Program-made: the position numbers and the translations under genes
Source: JBAXBF01 sp034429745
GTDB lineage: Bacteria > Chloroflexota > Anaerolineae > Anaerolineales > DRKV01
Reading direction: 5' to 3'
Assembly: GCA_034429745.1 (NCBI GenBank)
Contig: DAOUFY010000097.1
Coordinates: forward strand, 8,613-72,612
Length of the DNA stretch: 64,000 bases
Shown here: one piece after another, positions 51,780-60,597 of the stretch
How positions within the stretch are numbered: the stretch's first letter is position 1
How the letters are laid out: each line of letters starts with the position of its first letter
The notes under the pieces: generated by a model
The model's input: the letters and a program-made list of their open reading frames with translations, nothing else
Databases searched by the model: none
What the model was told of the DNA's origin: nothing

Positions 51780-52562
51780 TTAGAATAATTCCTTAATCTC
51801 GAAGCCCAAATCCGCAAAAGTGAGCTCTCCGCTTTCAAGCAAATATTCAGCCCTTTGCCAATCCTGCGGTGAGTCAATATCAACCCATTCACTCGGAGGG
51901 ATCACCAAAGGAAGTATCCGATCTCCAGTCATGGAATTTTTTTCTAACAGCGTATCACTCCAAGCAGCGTCCACATACCCTGTTTGCCAATATACCTGCG
52001 GCAGCACTTGACGCGGCAAGTTGTACAACTCAACTCTCCCATTAGATTGATATGCTTTTGGAAGGTCGTAAGGCAAGGCTGAAATCAACGGCTGCATAAA
52101 GCCATCCTCTCCGATTGTCCACATTTTGAACGGATTTTGAAAAGGCTCACACACCGAACGAACTGAATCTGCTTGCGGATGTTCAATGAGACTGCTGATG
52201 GCTTGCTCAATATGCCATAAGCGCCGAAAAGGTGACGTAGGGCGCAAATGAAGCACTATTCGCGGCTCATATCCTTCCACCTCGGCTAACCACTGCAAAG
52301 CGTGCTGAAAAACCGGCAAATCAGGTGTATCATCTTGAGCCAACTCAGCCGGCCGCATGAAAGGAGTCTCCGCGCCATAGCGCCGGCTGATCGCAGCGAT
52401 CTCTTCATCATCAGTGGATACAATCACCCGCTCCACCATAGCTGAAGCGCGGGCGGCTGCAATGCTATAAGCAATCAGTGGATAGCCAGCCAAAGGCTTA
52501 ATATTTTTATGCGGAATGCTTTTAGACCCACCGCGGGCAATGATTAAAGCCAATACTTCCAT
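51780..52562 (-). CDS. CMP-nonulosonic acid synthetase (NeuA/PtmB-like)
   Basis: 260 residues. Canonical ALIIARGGSKSIPHKNIKPL at 5-24 (CTP loop), VIVSTDDEEIAAISRRYG near 47, TPDLPVFQHALQWL near 79, and LHLRPTSPFRR near 103. Converts a nonulosonic acid (sialic, legionaminic or pseudaminic-like) plus CTP into CMP-sugar. It lies 16 bp after an SDR gene that closely resembles PtmA, and PtmA/PtmB lie together in Campylobacter legionaminic acid loci (recalled). It is the most typical of the three cytidylyltransferases here. Confidence 0.9.
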   Translation of the reverse strand: MEVLALIIARGGSKSIPHKNIKPLAGYPLIAYSIAAARASAMVERVIVSTDDEEIAAISRRYGAETPFMRPAELAQDDTPDLPVFQHALQWLAEVEGYEPRIVLHLRPTSPFRRLWHIEQAISSLIEHPQADSVRSVCEPFQNPFKMWTIGEDGFMQPLISALPYDLPKAYQSNGRVELYNLPRQVLPQVYWQTGYVDAAWSDTLLEKNSMTGDRILPLVIPPSEWVDIDSPQDWQRAEYLLESGELTFADLGFEIKELF

Positions 52563-52578
52563 AACATCTTTCCCCTAA

Positions 52579-53421
52579 TCACCAGATAGTCCAGCCGCCA
52601 TCCACAACTAAATTTGCACCAGTCATATAAGAAGAAGCATCTGAAGCGAGAAACAGCAAAGCTCCATTCAGCTCATCTTTTTGCGCCATTCTACCTAAGA
52701 CAGCTCGGGCAGCATAAGCTTTGAGAAATGTCTCATCATGTTGATGATACACCCCGCCTGGAGTTAGGCTGTTGACCCGAATATTTTTCTCACCATAATA
52801 AGCTGCCAGATAGCGCGTTAATCCAAGTATTCCGGCTTTTGTTACCGAGTAGTAAACCGGCTTATAGCGCCGCTTGCTTGCATCCTGCAATGATTCCTCC
52901 GTCTCATACAGCCGTTGATCCGGCGCCACCACGCCATAGATAGAAGCAATATTAATGATAACGCCTTTTCCTTGCTTCAGCATCGGTTTAACAGCTGCTT
53001 GGCAGCATAAAAAAGCTCCGTTTAGGTTGACATCTAATGCCTGCTGCCAAGCAGATAATGGAAAAGTTTCAAATGCACCCGAGTCGACGTTTTCTTTTTC
53101 TTTGCCATCAAATTTTGGATCAAGCGCAGCATTATTTATCAGAATATCCAATCGCTGATATGTTTGGACAACCTTTTCCACCATTCTTTCCACTTGAAGC
53201 TGTGAAGTGATATCCACTTGATACGGCAACGCCTGCATTCCTTCAGCTCGGATTCTATCGGCAAGTTGTTCTGCGTCCTTTCCATTGATATCAGCTATAA
53301 CGACCACCGCTCCAGCTCTAGCAAGGGTGAACGAAAACTGCTCTCCTAATAAACCGGCCCCTCCTGTAACTAAAGCTACTCGGCCGGTCAAATCAAAGAG
53401 TTTAGTCAGCGCTTCATCCAT
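52579..53421 (-). CDS. SDR-family oxidoreductase (PtmA-like)
   Basis: 280 residues. NAD-binding TGGAGLLGEQFSFTL at 20-34, NNAALDPKFDGK near 94, IASIYGVVAPDQRLYE near 154, YSVTKAGILGLTRYL near 190 (YxxxK), then SLTPGGVYHQHDE and the ending VVDGGWTIW. These insertions (DPKFD and the VAPDQRLYE loop) are those of PtmA-type dehydrogenases in legionaminic acid synthesis loci, not of ordinary FabG. Likely reduces or oxidises an amino-sugar precursor. Between the PAPS synthase and NeuA-like genes, all 10-20 bp apart. Confidence 0.85.
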   Translation of the reverse strand: MDEALTKLFDLTGRVALVTGGAGLLGEQFSFTLARAGAVVVIADINGKDAEQLADRIRAEGMQALPYQVDITSQLQVERMVEKVVQTYQRLDILINNAALDPKFDGKEKENVDSGAFETFPLSAWQQALDVNLNGAFLCCQAAVKPMLKQGKGVIINIASIYGVVAPDQRLYETEESLQDASKRRYKPVYYSVTKAGILGLTRYLAAYYGEKNIRVNSLTPGGVYHQHDETFLKAYAARAVLGRMAQKDELNGALLFLASDASSYMTGANLVVDGGWTIW

Positions 53422-53433
53422 AAGCCTATAATG

Positions 53434-55173
53434 TTAACCTTCTGCTCCATCGGTTTTAATAAAACCGCGCTGCTTTAGATATTCAAGAATCATTTGGGCA
53501 TTCTCTTCTGGAGTATGTCCTACAGTTTCGAGGACAATTTCCGGATTTACGGGTTCTTCATAAGGATCATCAATGCCTGTAAAACCCTTTACTTCACCGC
53601 GCCGCGCTCGCGCATACATTCCCTTAATATCGCGCTGTTCACATACTTCTAAAGGTGTGTTCACAAAAACTTCCACAAAACGGTCTTCCCCTACCATTTT
53701 GCGCACTTCATTACGGGTGCTGCGATAGGGGCTAATGGCTGCACAAATCACCGTACCATTATGGCGCGCAATTTCACTTGCCACAAAACCAATTCGCAGA
53801 ATGTTAGTATCTCTATCCTCCTTGCTGAAGCCCAGTCCCTTAGATAAATGAGTACGAACAACATCACCATCCAGCAAAGTTACCTGACGACCATGTTCCA
53901 GCAGCATAGGCGTTAAAGCATTGGCGATAGTGGATTTTCCTGCCCCACTTAACCCAGTGAACCAAATACACAAACCTTGCTTATGGCGCGGCGGGTAAGC
54001 CTCAGCAAGAATCTCAGCCGTTTCCTTGCGCGTGAACCATTCAGGCAAAAGTTTTCCTTTAGCCAAGTATTCATCACGCACCTGTGTACCCGAAATGGAA
54101 GCCGTCTTTGCTCCGCTGGGTACTTTTGAAGCCTCTTCGTACCTGTCTTCATCTACTAAATAAACCAACTCCTCGAAAGGAATGGGGGTAACTCCAATCT
54201 CCTCAGCATACTGGGTTAACATCTCCTGCGCTTCATAAGGGCCATAAAATGGTTTGCCACTGCTGTCGTTGCCCGGCCCAGCGTGATCACGCCCAATAAT
54301 AAAATGATTAGCTCCATAATTGCGCCGGATTATGGCATGCCATAACGCCTCTCGCGGACCTGCCATGCGCATGGCTAAAGGCAGCAAACTCAACACAGTC
54401 TTGTTCGGATCGTAATAATGATCCACCAAAGCTTTATACACTCTCACACGGGTATAATGATCTACATCACCTGGCTTGGTTAAACCAACTACCGGGTGAA
54501 TGAGCAAGGAACCATTTACTTTTTCCGCCGCTCGTTTTGTCAATTCTTCATGGATGCGGTGGATGGGGTTGCGAGTTTGAAATGCCACCACATTCTTATT
54601 GCCCATCGCTTCCAGCAGAGCACGCACCTCAGACGGAGTGCGGCGCAGCTTGACAAAATCTGAATAGATCGGTAAGTTCAGTACTTTCAATTCACCTGAA
54701 ATGCACAAATCATCCCACTGCTCCATCTCAGTTACCAAAGGATGGCGTTGATCTGTGGTGCCAAGAACCAGACGCGCTTCGCGGGTTGGGTCCCAGCGAA
54801 AAACTTCTTCTATGCGCATGATAGCAATTACATAATTGCGAGCATCGCGCAGCGTAATCCACTCACCGCGTACCGGCAGGTCTTCCTTATCTATGGTAAG
54901 CGTTATGGGTATAGGAAACAATATGCCATTTTGCAAGCGCATTTCAGTCAGCACACGCTGATAATCAGCTTGACACATATAGCGGTCTAAGGGAGAAAAA
55001 CCCCCCGTAGCTAGTAACTCTAAATCACATAGCTCTCGGGCAGAAATCTGCACCGAAGGATAACGGTTCGCTTGAGACAAAAGGGCGTCTCGTTCCTCGC
55101 CCTCTACTAATAAATTGACTAACTTACCACCGTAAGGTGTTATCAATATTGAATCGGTCTTTTGGGGTTGCAT
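53434..55173 (-). CDS. sat: Bifunctional ATP sulfurylase / APS kinase (PAPS synthase)
   Basis: 579 residues. Domain 1 (about 1-390): ATP sulfurylase with VAFQTRNPIHRIHEELTKRA near 199 (the QxRNPxHxxHE motif), IGRDHAGPG near 290 and AMRMAGPREALWHAI near 266. Domain 2 (about 395-579): APS kinase with IWFTGLSGAGKSTIA near 404 (P-loop), VTLLDGDVVRTHLSKGLGFS, and FVEVFVNTPLEVCEQRD. Makes PAPS from sulfate and ATP. No cysteine-biosynthesis genes are near. Instead four sulfotransferase genes share the locus, so it probably supplies the sulfate donor. First of the minus-strand run after a divergent promoter region. Confidence 0.95.
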   Translation of the reverse strand: MQPQKTDSILITPYGGKLVNLLVEGEERDALLSQANRYPSVQISARELCDLELLATGGFSPLDRYMCQADYQRVLTEMRLQNGILFPIPITLTIDKEDLPVRGEWITLRDARNYVIAIMRIEEVFRWDPTREARLVLGTTDQRHPLVTEMEQWDDLCISGELKVLNLPIYSDFVKLRRTPSEVRALLEAMGNKNVVAFQTRNPIHRIHEELTKRAAEKVNGSLLIHPVVGLTKPGDVDHYTRVRVYKALVDHYYDPNKTVLSLLPLAMRMAGPREALWHAIIRRNYGANHFIIGRDHAGPGNDSSGKPFYGPYEAQEMLTQYAEEIGVTPIPFEELVYLVDEDRYEEASKVPSGAKTASISGTQVRDEYLAKGKLLPEWFTRKETAEILAEAYPPRHKQGLCIWFTGLSGAGKSTIANALTPMLLEHGRQVTLLDGDVVRTHLSKGLGFSKEDRDTNILRIGFVASEIARHNGTVICAAISPYRSTRNEVRKMVGEDRFVEVFVNTPLEVCEQRDIKGMYARARRGEVKGFTGIDDPYEEPVNPEIVLETVGHTPEENAQMILEYLKQRGFIKTDGAEG

Positions 55174-55232
55174 GCAATCTCCTGATTTATGATGATTTGA
55201 GATGATAATATTTTTTTGAAATTAATTAAAGA

Positions 55233-55250
55233 CAGTTATAATTATAACTG
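55233..55250. promoter_or_regulatory. Palindrome with divergent TATAAT elements
   Basis: CAGTTATAATTATAACTG is a perfect 18-bp palindrome holding TATAAT on the plus strand (55237-55242) and on the minus strand (55246-55241), between the divergent PAPS synthase and GT-C genes. A plus-strand TTGAAA at 55216-55221 has a short 15-bp spacer. It could be a divergent promoter, an operator, or both. Confidence 0.45.
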
Positions 55251-55287
55251 CAATTTAACGCCTTTAGGAATAGAGGATAATTAATAA

Positions 55288-56946
55288 ATGACTAAAAACT
55301 TTTCCATTGAAAAATTTGCTTTCCTTGTAATCGTCGTTCTTTATCTCATCTATGCAGCAGTGTATATTGAAAAGACGAGCTTTACAGTTGGCAAACAAAC
55401 TTATTATGCACTGTTTGATGACGCGATGATCTCTATGCGCTACGCTAAAAATTTGGCGCATGGGGCTGGTTTAGTTTGGAATCCAAACGGAGAACGAGTA
55501 GAAGGATTCACCAACCCTCTTTGGGTATTGCTGATGAGTTTCTTTCATCTTTTCCCTATTCCCTCCTCAAAGATAAGCTTATTTATTCAAGTTTGCGGCG
55601 CTCTGTTCTTAACTGCAAATCTCTTCGTTGTTCGAAAAATTGTGTTATCCATCAGCCGCAATGCTTGGGTCGCCTTCATAGCTGTTTTTCTCACCGCTTT
55701 CTATTATTCACTTAACAATTGGGGCTTGCAAGGCATGGAAGTTAGCTTGCTCACGCTGATGGTGAACATTGCCGTATTCCTTTTCATCAAGAAGCTACAG
55801 GAAGGAAATTTTTCTCCCATCCCTTATCTAATCCTAGCCATCGCCACCTTAGTGCGGGTTGATGCAAGTGTCATTTTTGTAGCAGCGTTGCTCTTCTTGC
55901 TCTTTTCCGATCGGGATCATCGCAAACAACACCTCGTTTGGGGCAGCAGTCTGCTTGTCGGCTTTTTAGCAGGACAAACGATTCTGCGCTATTGGTACTA
56001 TGGAGAGCTTTTGCCCAATACCTATTACCTCAAAATGACGGGAATTCCGCTATGGTTTCGGGTGGGGCATGGCATTTATGTTTTTCTGCAGTCGGTTTGG
56101 GTTAGCAATTGGGTACTTTTTGTCCTCGCGGCAACTGTGCTTATCACTCAACGCAACCGCTACACCTTGCTGTTGACAGCCATCTTTGTTTTCCAATGCC
56201 TTTATAGCATATACGTAGGTGGTGATGCATGGGAACACAAAGGGGGAACTAATCGCTTTATTTCAACCGTTATGCCGCTCTTTTTCATCTTACTTGCCTT
56301 CAGCTTAGACAATTTGCGGGCAATGCTGACGGCAACACAGCAACCAAAACTACAGACTGCATCCAAGCTATTAATGGTTGGTTTTGCCATAGCTGCTCTC
56401 TTTAGTCTTAATACCCTGTTAGAAAAGGACGGTCCAAAAAAGTGGTTATTGATCAAACAGCCAATCTTTGCCGCCGGCTCAGAATACCAAACAAAAATTG
56501 GCTTAACCGTAAAGAAAATCACCCATCCTCAGGCAACTGTCGCCGTGATCACGGCCGGCAACATTCCCTACTTTTCTGAGCGAAACGCTATTGACTTGCT
56601 GGGTAAAAGCGACAAAGTGATTGCACGCACAAAAATGCACACTTCCCTAACCCTAGATGAGCTCACCATTGGCTACCGTCCCGGTCACACGAAATGGGAC
56701 TATGCTTACTCAATTGGCAAGCTCAAGCCGGATGTCATCGCTCAAACTCTCACCCAATTCAACGATGAAGAAGCCGCCCCCTACTTGGAAGGCGCCTATC
56801 GCCTTGTTACGATTAATGGCAATCCATATTACTTAAGGGTTGATTCACCCTACATTATCTGGGATAAAGTGGAGGAAATGCGCGATAAATCCGATCGCAT
56901 TGCACCCAACCCTATACTAGAAGATCTAGTACAGCCGCAGGAGTAA
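55288..56946 (+). CDS. GT-C-type membrane glycosyltransferase (AftB-like loop)
   Basis: 552 residues and the only plus-strand gene inside the glycan locus. First helix 10-28. The loop FDDAMISMRYAKNLAHGAGLVWN then GERVEGFTNPLWVLLMS (about 44-86) matches the conserved first loop of arabinofuranosyltransferase/AftB-like GT-C proteins, with the acidic DD pair as catalytic site. Nine or ten further helices reach about 390, followed by an extracytoplasmic domain. Polyprenyl-phosphate donor assumed. GAGGATAATTAATA lies before the ATG. Ends 7 bp from the convergent Gfo/Idh gene. Confidence 0.75.
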   Translation: MTKNFSIEKFAFLVIVVLYLIYAAVYIEKTSFTVGKQTYYALFDDAMISMRYAKNLAHGAGLVWNPNGERVEGFTNPLWVLLMSFFHLFPIPSSKISLFIQVCGALFLTANLFVVRKIVLSISRNAWVAFIAVFLTAFYYSLNNWGLQGMEVSLLTLMVNIAVFLFIKKLQEGNFSPIPYLILAIATLVRVDASVIFVAALLFLLFSDRDHRKQHLVWGSSLLVGFLAGQTILRYWYYGELLPNTYYLKMTGIPLWFRVGHGIYVFLQSVWVSNWVLFVLAATVLITQRNRYTLLLTAIFVFQCLYSIYVGGDAWEHKGGTNRFISTVMPLFFILLAFSLDNLRAMLTATQQPKLQTASKLLMVGFAIAALFSLNTLLEKDGPKKWLLIKQPIFAAGSEYQTKIGLTVKKITHPQATVAVITAGNIPYFSERNAIDLLGKSDKVIARTKMHTSLTLDELTIGYRPGHTKWDYAYSIGKLKPDVIAQTLTQFNDEEAAPYLEGAYRLVTINGNPYYLRVDSPYIIWDKVEEMRDKSDRIAPNPILEDLVQPQE

Positions 56947-56952
56947 CCAAGT

Positions 56953-57945
56953 TCAATGACGCTCAAACGTCATAAGACTGCCTTCTGCAGCAGAACGCAA
57001 GGCAGCCAAAGCAAGTTCTAAAGCGCGTACTCCATCATCTAAGGTACATAACGGCACCTCTTCATCGCGTAGCACTTGCAGAAAATGGCGCATTTCTTCT
57101 AAAAACATGGGATTGCGAATATCATCTAGTTTTTGAGAAAATATCTTATCAGGCTCCCCAGCCTTTTGCAGCCGCGCTTCGCAAGTGTCATAGCTCCAAT
57201 GAATAACCCCTTCACTGCCCACAAATGTTGCACTATGTGATGCAGGGCGCTGCAAGTAATTCAAATGCACACTGCCGATAACGCCATTGAAGAACTTCAA
57301 GCCGATTTCGGCAGTATCTTCTACTTCTATGTTTAAGTCCTTCTGCCGAGCAGTAAATGCCCACAAAGACTGAACCTCACCTATCAGCCAACGCATGTAA
57401 TCTAAGGGATGCGAAAGTGTTAGGATCACTCCGCCGCCTAAATCTGCCCGAGCGCTGTAAGCTTGATGGTAATCCTCCCATGGGTGCCAAGCAGGCAGGT
57501 AATCCCCATAATGGGCTCGTACGCCGATCAGATCGCCAACCGCACCTTCTTGCAGCCAATGCTTTACTTGGCGCAAGGCAGCATGAAAACGAAATTGAAA
57601 ACCAACCAATACCTTTACGTTATTGGCGCGTACTACTTCACACAGTTCATCTACCCTTTCAAGCGAATGAGAGATAGGTTTTTCAATCAGCAAATGGCAG
57701 CCGGCTTTTGCTGCAGCAAGGGCTACCTCAATATGCAAAGCAGTGGGGTTTGAGATGATCACGGCTTGAGGAGCGCGGGCTAAAGCTTCTGCTAAATTGG
57801 TTTCGGTAGGAAAGCCTTCAAGTTCGTCGTCCGGCAAGGTACTTTTATGCGAACGAAAAAGCAAGATATCCCGTTCACCTAAAGCAAGCAAATTGCGCAG
57901 GTGCCGCCGTCCAATAGAACCTAAGCCGGCGATCATAATTTTCAT
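56953..57945 (-). CDS. Gfo/Idh/MocA-family sugar oxidoreductase
   Basis: 330 residues. NAD(P)-binding MIAGLGSIGRRHLRNL at 4-19, ISNPTALH near 64, HLLIEKPISHSL near 85 (EKP motif), and the second domain with ADLGGGVILTLSHPLDYMRWL near 168, the Lys/His-containing active site region. Typical of dehydrogenases acting on nucleotide-linked or free sugars. In legionaminic and related loci such enzymes alter 3- or 4-keto sugars. Gene spacing: 28 bp from the sulfotransferase at 57974. Specific substrate unknown. Confidence 0.88.
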   Translation of the reverse strand: MKIMIAGLGSIGRRHLRNLLALGERDILLFRSHKSTLPDDELEGFPTETNLAEALARAPQAVIISNPTALHIEVALAAAKAGCHLLIEKPISHSLERVDELCEVVRANNVKVLVGFQFRFHAALRQVKHWLQEGAVGDLIGVRAHYGDYLPAWHPWEDYHQAYSARADLGGGVILTLSHPLDYMRWLIGEVQSLWAFTARQKDLNIEVEDTAEIGLKFFNGVIGSVHLNYLQRPASHSATFVGSEGVIHWSYDTCEARLQKAGEPDKIFSQKLDDIRNPMFLEEMRHFLQVLRDEEVPLCTLDDGVRALELALAALRSAAEGSLMTFERH

Positions 57946-57973
57946 AGAGCTATCTGCCTCCGCTGCATTGCTG

Positions 57974-59029
57974 CTACCAATCTAGATCCTTTTCGTAACC
58001 CCACTCGATCAGCAGCGCTCCAGCCGCTTGTTTGAAAATTTCTTTATCGCGGGCTGTAAACAAGTTGCGCCAAGACCCTTTTTTGCCTTTCTCTAAAGGA
58101 GAAACAATTTGGGCAGCTTTTTGACGCTGCCAATCCGCATCCGGATTCTGCTGCATTTCTTGCTGGACGCGCTCTTCCAAATCCGCATAAGAAAGATCAG
58201 CCCCCAAAAAGCTCCAAAGCTGACAAAGAGTTGCAAACGGATTGCGCAGCAAATCCTCGTAACGCAAAGCAAAATATTGTTCTTGATACAACTGCAGTCC
58301 TGCTTGGTGAGTTTCTGTTACGTTCTTCACCCATCCTTGGGCAGCCTGACGTATTCCTTTTTCAGTGAAGATCGAGCGTTCACCGCTGAGAAATGGCTGT
58401 GGTTCAGCCACAAATTCGGCTCTCAAGCGCAAATCGGTAGCTGAGAGGTGCTGTTCCGCATCAATAAACTGCTGAAAACGATGAGAGAGCACTGCATCGC
58501 GTCCATCGCGTACAATAAACACCAAGCGAGCATCCGGGTAAATGCGATGCATAAGACACACTGCCTCACCGTTCAACAAGCTATTGGGGCTCTTATCGCC
58601 CACTATCTGCTTTCCTTCTTTTGCCAAATCGCGTTCCAGAATAAAATCTGCAGCTGCTCGCAATAATGGGGTGGTTAAATCTCCGCCGCGATTCCAGCGG
58701 TTGCTGCGCCTCGCCAACCATGATCGGACGTCCGGATTTTCCACTAGCCCAGTCAACAATGGCGGACGAGTGAAAAAATGCGCCTGATAGTTGCAATGCA
58801 CCTGAGGATGCAGCCGAACGAGACGCGTCAGCAGCGTTGTGCCCGAACGGGCATGCCCAAAAATAAAAAATTTAGGAGCAGGAAAAAAATGCTTAATTTC
58901 TTCAAGTTCTGAGGAAGATAGTTGAGGGATTTCAATAGCAGGTACACTTAGTTTTTTTAATGCCCCCTCGCCTTTGAGGAGAACATGCCAACTTAATAAC
59001 ACTCGTCGCCATATAGAATTGCTCATCAT
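57974..59029 (-). CDS. Sulfotransferase-family protein
   Basis: 351 residues. 5'-PSB loop FIFGHARSGTTLLTRLVRL near 53 (RSGTT variant), 3'-PB LVFIVRDGRDAVLSH near 177, KGKKGSWRNLF near 317 (the G.W region), and an ending LIEWGYEKDLDW that matches the tails of the two tandem sulfotransferases. Also has a specific insertion 30-50 with SELEEIKHFFPAPK. PAPS-dependent sulfation of a glycan is expected. Lies 6 bp from the GT-B-like gene at 59036 in the same operon. Confidence 0.85.
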   Translation of the reverse strand: MMSNSIWRRVLLSWHVLLKGEGALKKLSVPAIEIPQLSSSELEEIKHFFPAPKFFIFGHARSGTTLLTRLVRLHPQVHCNYQAHFFTRPPLLTGLVENPDVRSWLARRSNRWNRGGDLTTPLLRAAADFILERDLAKEGKQIVGDKSPNSLLNGEAVCLMHRIYPDARLVFIVRDGRDAVLSHRFQQFIDAEQHLSATDLRLRAEFVAEPQPFLSGERSIFTEKGIRQAAQGWVKNVTETHQAGLQLYQEQYFALRYEDLLRNPFATLCQLWSFLGADLSYADLEERVQQEMQQNPDADWQRQKAAQIVSPLEKGKKGSWRNLFTARDKEIFKQAAGALLIEWGYEKDLDW

Positions 59030-59035
59030 GTGCCT

Positions 59036-60460
59036 CTAAAGCCAAGATAAAATTGCGGCCGCAGTCCGTTTGCCGGCACTGCCATCCGTGAAGGTGCATT
59101 CACGCTGAATAAAAGCTTGTCTCTCTTGTGCATGGGCAAGGGGATTTTCCAAATAAAAGTTCAAAGCATCACGCAGAGCTTTTTCATCTTGGGCAAGCAA
59201 ACCGGCTCCCGATTGAAGATAACGTGAATGCGTAGGCCAGCCCCCAATTTTTGAAAGAGGTAAGGTGTACTTTCCCTTCCAACCGCTTGGTGAATCTATA
59301 CAAACACTTACCAGCGGACAGTTATGAATACCGGCTTCAACCAGCATTGTAGAATACACTGTCGTGAATACATCTGCATAAGCCATCATGGATGATTTTT
59401 CAGGCATATCCTCGCCGGAATAATAGCCAAATGCACCACCCAATGGCAACGGCTCGACAACATGGACATGCTTTAACTCGCGTGCCAGCCGCATAATCGC
59501 TTCGCGTTCTGCCGCAAAACGCGGTACATCCATAAAGTGGTTGGGATGCAATCTAACCAAAAGCTGAGCCGGCTTGGCAAGCTGATCCTCCGCCACCAAG
59601 CGCGCCAGAGCCTCGACATTTTGCAAATTAGGAGAAAAGCTGACAAAGCTGCAGGCATGTGCAATTAATGCCCGATCTTCCTCCAATCCATGCAACCGAA
59701 AATACTCTTCTTTTGGAATAAGCCACGAACGGCGAAAATAGCCGTCATAAGAGGGAATACCGCCAATATTTACCCGTTCAGCTTGCCAATCAGAACCAAG
59801 CACCAACTCTTGCTTTTGGATCTCTGACCAGCATGTAATAAAATCCACTTTAGCTCCTGGCAAACTGTAACTGCTGGTATTATCCCAACCGACAATGACA
59901 GAGGCGGTCGGTACATTATACACAGCTGCTTCGCGCAGCAAATAGCGATCATAGCGCCAGCCAGGAGTGCTCGCTATAACCATACTTGGCTGATAGCGCT
60001 CAAACAAGTCGCGATAAAGAAATGGAGTAAAGCGAGCCTGCAGTTCTACAACAGCCTGCCTGGCAAAATGAGCCCGTCTCATTACGGCACATAGTGCCTT
60101 CATGGCAGGAAACAGCAGCCGCCGGCGGGTGTGCGCCTCAGCTTCTACCTGATGAATATAGCTGTCAACCGCCTCCAAATTAATGCGGTTGGATGCCCCT
60201 GCCCGGCGCAGAAAATCCAGCCACCACTGCACCGCGTGTGCTTCCTTTTGAAAATACTGTTGGCATTGCTTCAGCCGCAAACCCTCAACAATCAAGCCCG
60301 GCTGGCCAAAACGCTGTTGAATCTTATCTTGCAGGGCTTCATCCGTAAGCAACACCACCTCAACCCCAGCTTGCAGCAAGCTAGGTACAACATCACTTTG
60401 CAGAAAGTAGATGACGGCTAACCCGTGATCAGCAGAAAGTAATATTCTTTTTGGACTCAA
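59036..60460 (-). CDS. GT-B-like putative glycosyl/glycerophosphotransferase
   Basis: 474 residues with no clear membrane segment. The N-terminal half begins RILLSADHGLAVIYFLQSDV, an N-terminal Rossmann strand-loop pattern. The C-terminal half has LLVRLHPNHFMDVP near 308, and YADVFTTVYSTMLVEAGIHNCPLV near 365, the pattern used by CDP-glycerol and KpsS-type transferases for nucleotide binding. Donor may be a CMP- or CDP-linked compound (inference). No close named family is recognised. A candidate promoter lies upstream. Confidence 0.6.
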   Translation of the reverse strand: MSPKRILLSADHGLAVIYFLQSDVVPSLLQAGVEVVLLTDEALQDKIQQRFGQPGLIVEGLRLKQCQQYFQKEAHAVQWWLDFLRRAGASNRINLEAVDSYIHQVEAEAHTRRRLLFPAMKALCAVMRRAHFARQAVVELQARFTPFLYRDLFERYQPSMVIASTPGWRYDRYLLREAAVYNVPTASVIVGWDNTSSYSLPGAKVDFITCWSEIQKQELVLGSDWQAERVNIGGIPSYDGYFRRSWLIPKEEYFRLHGLEEDRALIAHACSFVSFSPNLQNVEALARLVAEDQLAKPAQLLVRLHPNHFMDVPRFAAEREAIMRLARELKHVHVVEPLPLGGAFGYYSGEDMPEKSSMMAYADVFTTVYSTMLVEAGIHNCPLVSVCIDSPSGWKGKYTLPLSKIGGWPTHSRYLQSGAGLLAQDEKALRDALNFYLENPLAHAQERQAFIQRECTFTDGSAGKRTAAAILSWL

Positions 60461-60540
60461 TGGCTTCTCGATTCTTTAAGCTAAATTTGCAGTAAAGGAT
60501 TATTCTAAGTAACCCAATCTGCACAAGAACACAAAGCTAT

Positions 60541-60569
60541 AGTATATCATCACCTCAATGGCTCATCAA
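60541..60569 (-). promoter_or_regulatory. Candidate promoter for the 59036-57974-56953 genes
   Basis: On the minus strand TTGATG (60569-60564) and TATACT (60546-60541) are separated by 17 bp, close to the sigma-70 consensus (4/6 and 5/6), in a 137-bp gap and about 80 bp before the start of the GT-B-like gene. Confidence 0.42.
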
Positions 60570-60597
60570 TATTGTAAAAACATTTCACCCACTGGTA

